64,000 bases of DNA, from assembly GCA_958295665.1 (NCBI GenBank), contig OY282560.1:49848333-49912332 (forward strand), read 5' to 3'. This DNA is from Tipula vernalis (Eukaryota > Arthropoda > Insecta > Diptera > Tipulidae). The first letter of the stretch is position 1; every line of letters starts with the position of its first letter. This document shows positions 1 through 10,899 of this stretch, piece after piece. The notes beneath the pieces were generated by a model. It was not told the DNA's origin, ran no database searches, and worked only from the letters and a program-made list of their open reading frames with translations. The position numbers were made by a program, and so were the translations under genes.

Positions 1-95
1 CGCGCTATCACACTATGATCAACTGTTGTTATTTATCTATGTATAAGGTACATTTGATCAAAAGCTTAATAGTTTAAATTTTTTTAAACTAGCTA

Positions 96-3000
96 ACGAA
101 CACAGTTATTGGCACCCATAAGAAAATTTTAACTTAACAAAGCTACCAAATTTAGGGGTTTTCAAAAAATTGTTCATTTGAAGTTTGATTATAATATTCA
201 AACAGTATTCTACTGAACTAAAAACAACATTTAATTAAATTTCATTGGTAAGATTATTAAATTATCGAAATAAAAAAAAGCTTCCCAAAACTATAGTAAT
301 TGGCACGATGACATAACAATTGGCACCCTAAAAAAGTACAATAAATGGCACATTGATACAATCATTGGCACCTGAAAAATATAATTATTGGCTCTATACA
401 AGTTTAATTAAATACACGATAAAAAATTTAAAAAAATAAGGAATTTAGCTAGTTAATAAACTATTTTTTTATTTATTTTTATCACAAATAATAAGAAACA
501 TAAAAAATTCATTTAAAAATATAATGTTATCACAAGTAGTTTCTACTCAGGTACATAAAAATTCATTTAATCATAAAAATAAAATTAAACATTCAGTTCA
601 AATCATAGCTATAGCTACATAGCTAGCTAGCTACTTGTCTTCAGTCTCTTTCTGAATTTGCCATAGCTAAACATGAGTTGCACGCAAAGCTCGGAAGATA
701 TGAGCATTTTAATTCCTTTAAACATTTAATGTGGTATTCCCTTGTACAATTTGTACACCTGATGCCACAGGCTTCGGAGTTCATATCCCCCGACATAAAT
801 TTTGTGCATTCATAACACATTTTCCCACGACATACGAAATTTGTTTCGAGTCCATCCAAATTTTTTTCGGGCTGAATTTCGGGCTGAATTTCCGCTACAC
901 TTTTTGTTGGTGAACAATATTATAATGACGCTAAAGCACCGGATGTTACTGTGTGCGTTGGTTCGTGTGTCTTTTTGGCTGTTGGCAAAAGTTTTACAAT
1001 ATTGTTTTGGGTTTTTTGTTTGGTTCTTGATGTCGCCTTCGGATTTTTTTTTGTTATTTTGCCATTTTCTTTAAGTGCTTTCTTCTTAATTTTTCAGCTT
1101 TCCTTTCTTCTTTGAGATATTCGATTTTCCTTTTTTCTTCCTTTCGCCTTTCTTCATCTTCTATCCATAATGAGTTGTTAATGACAAAACTCTTTTTGTT
1201 TTTTTGAACTTTGGAACCCTTGCTTAATGGTGTCTGCGGCCAGTCTAATATGCCTTCCATGGGTGTATATGCTTGTGTTGTTGGATTTAGTTTAGTGAAG
1301 GAAGGAGTGACAAATTCAAAGTCTTTTTGAATCTTTTCTGGGATATCCATGTTCCCATCAACGGTTAAAATATTTTCTGAAGGCCAGTCAATTTTATCAT
1401 TAATGATGGTGTACGTTTGAGTAACGGAAATATTGACCTAGTTGAGGAATACCTGTGGATTCGTGGCCATTGAGTATTGTTATGTTTTCAACATCATTTA
1501 TATTTTCAATTACTTGGTCGCAGTAAACAAATTCATTAATATTGGTCATATCTATGCCAGTAATGCCTTCTGATTAGAGTGATGGAAAATCCGTCTGCGA
1601 ACCTTTGTTGGCCACATTTCCTTCCACCGTTCTTTTAAATTTATTGAACTTAAGATAGGTATAAATCTTATGTAAAGTTTTAAAATCATCCGACCTATCT
1701 TCAATATCTGCAGCGTTATCAAATGTTTCCAACATTGCTACTTTTTCGGTTCCTAAAATAGTACAGCATTCATGAAAAGCATCTGTGTCATCTGAATTTT
1801 TAATATTTTGAAAATGCGCTACTGACGGTCTACCTAGGCACTTGGACGTATTTATGGCATACTTATTCCAGGGAAAAAGGCCACATGCCTTAAATCCCTT
1901 CCGCAAAGTATCGGAAGACACCGATTTTTCCACCACTTCTTTTAATAATGGACCAAATATGTCCCTAGTGAGATTTTTGCTAGGGTTCTTACGCCTTCAT
2001 TCTAGCACTGAGCTATTCCATGCACTTTTCAGCGGTTTAAAAGCTGCTACGTCCGCTGGCTGTAAAATTCTAGTTGAGTTTGCATACAGAGCAATTAATA
2101 TAATACCCAATCGGACGCAAAGCTGGCTAACTTGTAAAGTAAGATGAGTGCTGTGTCCATCTACAAAATAAATAATTGGGAATTTTATTTTGTTATCTCG
2201 AAGATGCGGATAAAAAACTTTCGAAATATATTCGTAAAATGTTTGTTTAGTCATCCATCCGTTTTCGCTAATCCCATAGCCCCAAGTATCTGGCACCGTG
2301 CTTCTTATTTCCTCTCGCACTCGTTTGTATGGGTAAATAATCATTGGTGGAGTCATGATTCCCGATGCTGAGAACGAAAACATAACGGTTAGATTTGATT
2401 TTGCCAAACCCCTATCAACTTCGTAGATATTTTTGGACCCTTTCGCTGCTAAAACACTTTTTGTTTTAGGGCACAGCATGAAATTTGTTTCATCTCCATT
2501 AAATATGCGGCTGGGATCGCTCAAAATTGAAAAATAATCATTCTCCAATAAATAATTTTCTATGGAGTCGAACCATTTGAATATGTCGGTAACTGTGACA
2601 TTAGCACTGGCAGATGAAACAGGATCTGGTACTCTTAGTGTTATGGAGGGGTGTCGCTTTAAGAACGAGTGAAACCAGCCTTTTCCCGGCAAGTTTTCTT
2701 CACCAAAAGGATAATCACGATTATTTTCCTCGAGGAAATCCTTGACGGCATGAAGAATATCTTCCTTCCGTTTAGGGAAACCTTTTCGTTGGGATACTTT
2801 AACCCAGTCTACGATTGCTAGCTCCTCCGCTTCAGTCAATACTGTTGATGGGCCAGGCCGGATTTTCGTGAATTTGGGGCCCAATCTAAATTGAATCGTT
2901 GACCTCGGAATACTATAAATTTTGGCTGCTGATTTTTTTTGAAATTTTACCAGCCCTCACCTCACCGAGGACCTTTTGTAGTTGGCACTCGTCATAAGAG

Positions 3001-3563
3001 TTCTTCTTTCGCGGCATAATTTCTGAAAATTAACGATTTTACTGCATTATTGGCACCCCAAATAAGTACAATTATTGACAGTGCCAATTATTGTAGTACA
3101 TAAAATTCATTTATCGGCACCCCGTGCCAATAATTAGAATTTAACATTATGTGGTAGCAACTATTGGCACCCATTTTATTTAACTTTTAACACATTTTAT
3201 TCGAAATATTTATTCTTAAAACTGTAATATAATGCTTTGCCTTATAAACAATCACTGATCTAAATATTTCACTTAATTATATAAATAAAAAGAGGCACTT
3301 ACCAAACCAATGCTCCTTATCAAAATTGACAAAATATTAACCAAAAAAAATACTGCACAACACGTCATTCCAACTCCGCAATTTTAATGCAGCTGAGTTA
3401 CTATATACAACGGACAATTATAAAATGAGTCGAGAAATACACACAAATAAAAAAAATAATCATTCGACATAACGGGAATTTGATAATTCTAAGAGAATTG
3501 TTATTTCACGGGCGGGTGCCAATAGTTGGGTCGAAATATTTGAGTGCCAATACCTGTGTTCGT
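96..3563 (-). mobile_element. pogo-like DNA transposon, decayed copy
   Basis: The outer ends are inverted: the left end starts ACGAACACAGTTATTGGCAC and the right end, read backwards, starts ACGAACACAGGTATTGGCAC. Both are flanked by TA (94-95 and 3564-3565), the target duplication of the Tc1/mariner/pogo superfamily. The motif ATTGGCAC recurs several times inside each end in both orientations, for example near 299, 319, 364, 3048, 3080, 3123 and 3161. The transposase inside reads on the minus strand and is broken, so this copy cannot move by itself. The boundaries are well supported; the family assignment rests on the transposase. Confidence 0.85.
641..3017 (-). pseudogene. pogo/tigger-type transposase pseudogene with C-terminal zinc finger
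   Basis: The frame starts at an ATG at 3017 (MPRKKNSYDE...) with a pipsqueak-type helix-turn-helix. It is thrown out of frame by an extra base in the homopolymer near 2933-2941. The main open part (2884-1997) carries a CENP-B-like second HTH, then the DDE region: NGDET (first Asp), FVDGHSTH (second Asp) and QPADVAAFKPLKSAW (third Asp). An in-frame TGA after VLE interrupts it, and it resumes in the same frame to 1574 with the family's LRKGFKACGLFPWN block. Further breaks lead to a Lys/Glu-rich segment (1350-1054) and a Cys-rich PHD-like finger (859-641: C-x4-C-x2-C, C-x3-C-x2-C-x4-H-x2-C, C-x2-C). The role would be cut-and-paste transposition. The C-terminal finger matches insect tigger-like proteins as far as I recall; the domain order is seen directly. 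Confidence 0.82.
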
Positions 3564-3565
3564 TA

Positions 3566-4539
3566 CGCTATATTGATTGACTTTTTGTTTGTGTTGAGTT
3601 GCAATTCGTTCACCACAAATTATTTTTGTTGAAACGACGCAACACAAATGTATGTAAACACCCCCAATAACCTTATTTACTTTGACATATTTTGATGAAC
3701 AATATATTATGGCAGATTGGTAACAGGAATTACACCAATACGAAACAATAATAGCTTTTGTGGTGGCAATTATTACGAGATGCGGAGTGTTAATATAATA
3801 TTAGTTCTACATGAGTACATACAATTGTTTATAGTTGGCCAGCTCCGAAGCGATCGCCGATGGGTTTATAGCTTCTAAATTCATCTTCAACTTTGAGGAT
3901 CTTTGATTCAAGCATCCAAGAAGACCCACGCATTAGATTCACAAATTCATTTCTCTAGTCAAGAATTAGCATGTTTCTTGTATGAACTAAACGGTTGCAT
4001 ACCAGATAATCCAAACAATAGATTGCTAAATTTTTACTCTACTCAAGAAAATATGCGTTTTCCAGCAAGAAAATATTTGTTTATTTACAGAAAATGATAC
4101 AAATAAAGAAACGTGATTTTTCACCCTAAGAATTTCTAGTTTTCAATCAAAAGAATTGGTTTCTACAAACAAACCGATTTCGTTAAACTTAAGAAATTTG
4201 AATTAACCATGAAGAAAAACCATATTCTCTAAGTGATCACGTTCTGGCAAGCTTTTCGCGTGTTTATTAGTTTGTGTAGACAGCACTGGACAAAATTTAG
4301 ATTCTATTCGTGATAATGAGGATTGTGAGTGCTAGATGTTTCTTATATTCCATTGATTCTGCTTTTTGAGATTGTTTGTGACCCTGAATCGAACAGAGGT
4401 GTGACAAAGAATTCTCGATTTTCTCTTGTACATTAATTTGATGATGATTGGTCAACAGATGAATTCTTATTCGAATTAGTCGTGGTATACAACATAGTGT
4501 GTTGTTTACCTAAACAAGGTTGCGTTTATGAACTCAACT
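3566..4539. other. intergenic DNA, no gene seen
   Basis: AT-rich sequence. The only open frame of any size (3903-4097, plus, 64 codons) has no recognisable domain and no supporting signals. Confidence 0.5.
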
Positions 4540-5090
4540 CAAATCATCTGAATCTTACTTCCCACTAAATCCTCAGCTCGGCCCCAAACTATTCCCCAAC
4601 CTAACTTAACCCCAATTTAAGCCTCAATCCAACCCTAAGCTCAAGCCTAGCTCAACCTGCAGCTTAACCCCCAACTCAACCGCAACCCAATTCCAAACTC
4701 AACGTTAAAGTTAATTTAACCTCTATTTCAACCCCCAAATAAATCCCCAAAATAAACCCCATCGGTCAACCTTGACTCAACATGGCTGAACAACCAAAAA
4801 GAACTACCAACTCAACCTTAACTTGACCTGCATACCAACCCTTAAATTAACCCCAAATTGTCAACAAACCAACATGGTCTGAAAAATTACATGCGTACAT
4901 GAATTCAACTCAAGAAAACTCTAATTCCCTGAATTTAACCTACAAATAAATGATCAGCTAAATTGCTCACCTCTACCGTAAGCTGAACGCCCAACTCAAT
5001 AGTTCAAATCAGCATATACAAAAAAAAATTGATCGTACTGCTCACTAAATCCTTATCCAACCACAACTCAATCTCAACTCGAGTGACCGA
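4540..5090. repeat. degenerate ACTCAACC-type tandem repeat, copy 1
   Basis: The stretch is built from loosely repeated words such as AACTCAACC, CCCAACTCAACC and ACCCCAA. It also holds longer phrases shared with two other places in the window (19790-20250 and 28750-29660), such as 'acatggtctgaaaaa' and 'acaaataaat..ccagct'. Because these longer phrases recur, it is a diverged dispersed family and not just chance low complexity. Confidence 0.7.
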
Positions 5091-7799
5091 AGCTAGTTTT
5101 GTAGAAAGTTTAGCACACTTGGTAGAGGGTTTTTTCCAAAAGAAAATGAATGTGTACTTCAGTTAGTTTTTATTTGTACATTCTGTCAAAAAAATATCGA
5201 GAATTGTTAATTTAAAATGCCCGCCCTGAAGGGATTTCAATTTTTTTTTCCTCCTAGATTGGTAGGACTGTCATTCATTATGAACAAAAGTTAGCCTTAA
5301 ATTTTTTGCTGCAAATGAAATTTCTTGTGCTAATGCGAAAAAGTGACCGGAATTATGGCGAAAAAAAAACTCGTAAATTTTACACTACGATTGTAATTTA
5401 TACCTGGGACTTTGAACGGTACTTCTTGAAATTCTTCTGATTTTTGCAAATTTTTATTATTTTAAATAAGTCAGGTTGTCACCAAGGTTTAGAAATTATC
5501 CATTTAATAATTTTTATATAAAATTGGATAAAATAAATTAAGATTCACAGTCTTCACTGACAAAAGTACATACATACATACGTGTAGTAAATTATAATTA
5601 AGTCTGCTATATGAATGTCAAGTAAGTCTCAGACAGAACAGAAAATTTGTCTAACATTTCACAATATGATGTTTGATCGATAAAATTTCCGTCACAAATT
5701 TGTAGATTGTTTTAGCAAATAACCGAAATTTGCCAACACCCACTGTAGTTCTTAATATTTATTTATACAAATTCAGTTAACTGTTATCCAGCTAAACATC
5801 TAATTATGTATTCAAAACCAAATTCAATAAATCAAAAAACGATTTGTCCATATTTGGCATCAAGTTTCAATCATCAAAAAAATCGTAATTTATGCGCAGC
5901 CAAACAAGGTACACTTAAACGGACATTCATTTTGACATCAACTATTTTTTTTTTCGTATGTTACGAAAAGTTTACAAATTTCGAACAAATGTCCCAATTT
6001 TTGAATGTCCAAAAAAATCTGTAAAATTTTCGTCTTAAAATTTGTTAAAATTTCAGGTCAATGTTGTTTGTGTTCGATGTGAACAAATTTGGCAAAATAT
6101 TATACAAAAAAAACAAAACACAGAGACGACGTGTGTAAGTAAGTTCATTGACACATTGAGAAGTTGTTTTGAGTAAAATAACAAACACAAACAATTTGAA
6201 AGAGGTGTGCCGCGGAACTGGTATTGAATAATAACAATTCACATGTTCTTGAGTGTAATGTACTACTACCTACCTCAATTTTACCACCTTTTAACCTCTT
6301 ATGTATATACCAACCTATATACGAGAATCGGTTTTTTGTGTGTCGACAAGAATTTAGAAATTGTTACTAGTTTTTGTATTCCATATCAGAGTAAGCGTGC
6401 GCAACCAGTATAACATGATTGATCGTTTTTTTATTTTATTTAAAATAATTTTCTTTAAGAGCAGCTGATACCGTGTCGAACACCCTCGACGAAACATGTT
6501 CCGTCTCTAATCATCCATCTACTGCATAGTAAAAAATTCCATAACGTCTTATTTATGTATTTTGTTTGCGGTCAAATTCATTTCACGCTAAATAAACACA
6601 CAACTTAAGTATATTTACGCTTCTTGATTATGTATCTTAAAAGTCATCACTTTCCTTTTCCGTTTTGTTGGTTATGGATTCATAGGTGTAGATTTGAAAA
6701 AGAAAAACTCCTGCGTGTCAATAATTTATGTACGGTTAATGAATCCTTCATCTTATGCTCCCATAAATTTTTGTCTATGTATACGCCGTGCTGCTACTGT
6801 ACATACATATGTATGTGTGATGATTGTTAATATTCCTTCTCGTGCATATCAAATTACCCATTTCCGTATAACAAAAAAAAAACTAAAAAATGCTAGATAT
6901 GTAGTCTTTCAATTTTGTATAGTTTGCATTTACATTTTGACATAATAACACGTGCTGTTTGTGACTTATATATGTACATACATTACGTTTATGCTGTTAC
7001 ATATAGAAAATGCATAATCTCATTAATTTATGTCTGAAGTTGTTCTATTAGCATATGGATGTAGGGTTTTGGTTGAACCTTAGGTATTTATGCATTATGC
7101 GCGGATGAAAATTTATATGAGTTCGAACGAGAGGTCAATTGGCATTTATAATTTTGCAAACAGGATTCGTTTTTAATTAAATTGTTCGTGCTGAATCTAT
7201 TGCGACTGTCAATATTTTGTAATTTATACCTGCATCTTAATTATTATTTACATATAGAATATTGTATGTTACAAGTCTAGCCTATAAAATGATTTGTTGG
7301 CCGCTTGCCACATATTTTAACATTTTAAATTATAAATGTTTGAAATTTTCATAATATCTGTCTTAAAAAAAAAACATTAAAATTTGACATTGAAGTATAG
7401 CTCAGATAAAATTGTATCTGAAATTTTTAAATATTTAAAAATTGAGCAATAGTTTGCGTTCGCGGTTAATGTCACTGACGCCAAGCGATTCTAATGAATT
7501 TTAATGTATTTCAGAGAATTTTACTATTATTTCAAAAAATTAGCTAGAAAATTTGAAACACGTTTAAATATGCTACTTGCAACTTCGATGGAAAATAATA
7601 TTTCAACTTAATTCAGTGAAATTGAGGTACAAATTATTCATGAACTGCGCCTGTCACCAAGCACTAAGCAATTAAGGCGATGATTGAAACTGAGCTAGAA
7701 ATGAATATCGACCACTTTTAATGCCACTCTTTTAATGTCTTCAACGGTATTTCACATTACGACCATTTTGTTCAAAATCCGTTTTAACACAAAATTATA
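5091..7799. other. intergenic AT-rich DNA, no gene seen
   Basis: No coding region with a recognisable domain on either strand. Short open frames (for example 5806-6024 and 6694-6945) are rich in Lys, Asn, Phe and Ile, as chance frames in AT-rich DNA are. A near-palindrome around ACATACATATGTATGT lies near 6800. Confidence 0.5.
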
Positions 7800-7801
7800 T
7801 A

Positions 7802-8990
7802 TTGGGTGTATGCATTAAAAACCGAAATTTTTTATGAAATTTAAGCCTTTATTATGGAAAAATGTTACAAGATTTTTTATTCAAAGTATTGCCCATCGCT
7901 ACCCACTACTTTTTCCCATCTTTCTGGCAATTTATGGATTCCATCCCAGAAAAACTGCGCCGGCTGGCGGCCAAAATCGAATCGAGCCAATTTTCGATAC
8001 CTTGAACTGAAGTGAAGGGCATTCTACAGGGATCGAAATAGGTGGTAGTCGGAAGGAGCAATATGGCGCCGCAATATGTGGCCGAGCGTTATCGTGGTGG
8101 AAAATGATTGACTCGTGTCTGGTCGCATACGTTGGCCGCTCTGCTTGGATTTTCTGCTTCAATCGGATCAATTGTTGACGATAGAGTTGTGCATTGATGG
8201 TTTTGGCCACTTGGTATTAGCTCATAGTGGATCACACCTAGCTGGTCCCACCAAAAGCACAGCATGACCCCGTGAATATTCTGCGTTGGTGTCGATGGGC
8301 CGGCCTCGCCTTTCTTGAAAAACGCTTTTTTGCGCTTGGGATTATCGTAATGGATCCATTTTTCATCGCCAGTGACAATACGATGCAAAAACGACTTCTT
8401 TTTGTGGCGCTCGAGCAGCATCTCGGACATGCAAAATCGTCTTTCCACGTCTCTTGGCTTCAACTCGTAAGGCACCCAATTTCCCATCTTTTGGATGAAT
8501 CCCAAGGCTTTCAAACGTCTGGAAATTATTGCTTGATCAGCTCCCAATGATTCTGCAAGTTCTTCTTGCGTTTGACATGAATCTTGATCGAGTAATGCCT
8601 CCAATTCTTCATCCTCAAACTTTTTCGGCTGACCAGGACGCTCTTTGTCCTTGATGTCAAAATCACCACTTTTGAAGCGACTAAACCACTCAAAGTACTG
8701 TGTTTTTGCAAGAGCATGCTAACCATTCAAATCCACGAGCAAATGATGACTTTCAGCTGCAGTTTTGTTTGCGAAAAAGTGACTCAACAAAACTTCCCGC
8801 AAATGCTGTTTTTTCGCAAATTTGATAAATTTTGCATCGTTGAAATCGGTTGGATGTGCACAATCAAAACAAAAACTTTTAGCTGATTTTGACAGGAATT
8901 GAATAAGGCTTTCAAATGACATGTATCTATGACGCATAAACAAGTAATGACATCTAGTATCAAATTCCGGTTTTTAATGCATACACTCAA
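7802..8990 (-). mobile_element. mariner transposon, internally deleted
   Basis: Both ends carry the inverted repeat TTGRGTGTATGCATTAAAAA (left from 7802, right read inward from 8990), flanked by TA at 7800-7801 and 8991-8992. The body is a mariner transposase on the minus strand with a nonsense codon, a frameshift and an internal deletion. The element is about 1.19 kb, slightly under the usual 1.25-1.3 kb for mariners, which fits the deletion. Confidence 0.9.
7877..8943 (-). pseudogene. mariner transposase pseudogene
   Basis: The N-terminal HTH region (KQHLREVLLSHFF, TAAESHHLL) runs from 8943 to a TAG at about 8719 where the family has GEHAL. The same frame resumes at 8718 through the second HTH (EELAESLGADQAIISRRLKA), the linker WVPYELKPRD, the first catalytic block GDEKWIHYDN and a WWDQLGV block. 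A one-base shift near 8215 moves the frame to TINAQLYRQQL and the second catalytic block HHDNARPH. Just after HIAAP, sequence is missing up to APSDYHLF, so the YSPD block holding the third catalytic Asp is lost. The reading then continues to a TAA at 7877-7879. With three lesions it cannot make active enzyme. Confidence 0.9.
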
Positions 8991-8992
8991 TA

Positions 8993-9780
8993 TTTTTAGC
9001 ACAAGAATTATTACAACACAATTTCAATACAATTTATTAATAAAAATTCACAAAAATCACTTATAGTTTTTATTTCCACTATAACACTTTTTAATTCACT
9101 TTTTTAATTCCTTTTTAATCTTTACTCTATCGCTTACCAAATATTACTAATCCAATTCGACTTCATTCGTTTTTTATATACACAAACCAAAGTTCTAGAA
9201 AGCTCATGACTTGTCCAGTTAGAATAGCGTAGAAACATTACGTAACAATTTTTATTATGGAAAATTCCATTTTAGTACAGATAAACATTGAGCTATTCAT
9301 TTAACGTCTTCTATTACACACTAGGTGTCACCTTCACAATATTTTTCGAACTTGTAAGTACTTGCGGTGGTCGATTGGAAAACCACTATTATATAATTAT
9401 ACCCGGATATTTTTGTGGCATTCCTGGATTTATTTAATAGTGTTCCACATAATCACAAATAATCCCCAATATCAATAATGTAAGTATTATAAAGAAATTA
9501 TCACTGATATATAATGAATTTATTAATCTCGTTAGTCGCATTTCTTTGACTCCAGCTCAAATTTAAATAAAATAATTTAATAATGTTGACACGAACATAA
9601 AACGAAGAATTGCAGTAATCACTGCCAATAAACAACTGTCTTGATTCCGTCCTGGATACTTAAAGATTTTAAAAATAAGCGTCACAAATTTTTGGAATAT
9701 AATATCGTCCGTAATTTATTGCTTCGGCAATCCGGTCATCAGTTAGCGACGAACATTTTACCGGCACAGTCAAGAAATTA
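8993..9780. other. intergenic DNA, no gene seen
   Basis: No coding, RNA or repeat feature recognised. Confidence 0.4.
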
Positions 9781-10320
9781 CTATACCTCATTTGGTTTTC
9801 TTCCATGATTCGATAATCGCTTTAATGCGTTACTCGCTGATGCGTTCATTGCCTTTCGATGCCTGTCTAACATTTTTTTTTTGCGACCCCTTTGCAACTC
9901 ATGTCGGTATTTTGTATTGCTGTACACATCCATATACAAAAATATAATTTCCTTAATGGCCACATATCCAATCAAGTAAATAGTCCGTGCCATTAACCAA
10001 GCGGGGGCAGGAGCTTCAAAATCTCGCCGCCAACATTATTATTCTTCTCGGGTGATGATTGCGATACTTGATAAATAAAATTAAATATGGATGCGGTAAT
10101 GGGATCAAAATTTTTAAAATTTTCCGCTCCAAAATACAGACGTACATAAGTTTCTTTAACAGTTTGAACGAGTTGGTTGTTTGGACTGAATCGCCTAAAT
10201 TTCGATTCATCTTTGTCGTATACTAAATTTAGTAACAACCTTAGTACGGATGAATAAACTCTAGGATCTTTCATTCCGAATTCAAGAAGACCATAATCCT
10301 GAAGTGAATCTGAATTTGAT
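9781..10320 (-). pseudogene. fragment resembling condensin subunit Cap-D2, frameshifted
   Basis: Two adjoining minus-strand frames read as one protein broken by a single-base shift near 9990-10000. The first part (10274-9993) contains VQTVKETYVRLYFGAENFKN and FNFIYQVSQSSPE. The second (9993-9781) contains ARTIYLIGYVAIKEIIFLYM, then a Lys/Arg-rich stretch and NASASNALKRLSNHG. This order resembles the middle of the condensin HEAT subunit Cap-D2, including its G-x-VA-x5-6-L pattern. That subunit helps compact mitotic chromosomes. A possible acceptor (TTTTAG) lies at about 10323. The piece is short, frameshifted and isolated, so I read it as a gene fragment or pseudogene. The identity is from memory of the family and is tentative. 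Confidence 0.45.
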
Positions 10321-10323
10321 GCG

Positions 10324-10899
10324 CTAAAATTAAAGATGAATTCAGATTTTCGAAAACTAAAGTCTTAATTAACTTATATTTAACGTGATGCTAATTCGAG
10401 TATTTATAAAACTTTTCTTCCTTCATCTTCCGTCGAACCATCAATTTTCATCGTGAATTTTTCAAACAAAACTTAAATTATCATATTTTCAATGACCCTT
10501 ATTAAAATTCCAAAAGCCTTGTGTAAATGTCGGTAAAACCTTTGTTAAAAAATTAAAGAAATTTGTCAAGTTCTCAACTACCTTAAGCGATTAAATTCAA
10601 TGATTTAATTCGTTAAAATTCCTCTAATTTTAGTAATGAACTTTTAAGGTTTTATGAGAAATTCAGCGAATCGTATAGGAATTGGGTGATGTGATTATCT
10701 CTTGCTTTTCAAATTCCTTATTTAGTAGGTAGTAGTTTAATAACGGAAATTTATTTGTGTAGACAAACAAATAAATTGGCACCATTACGGAGTTAGCAAA
10801 TTCTTACATTTGTTTCCGTCGGTTCGGCCTGCAAATCAATTAATAGAACTAATTTGATCGCATTCCTATAATTTCCAGCTATCATAAATTCCTTAATTT
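10324..10899. other. intergenic DNA, no gene seen
   Basis: No coding frame or repeat recognised. Confidence 0.4.
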
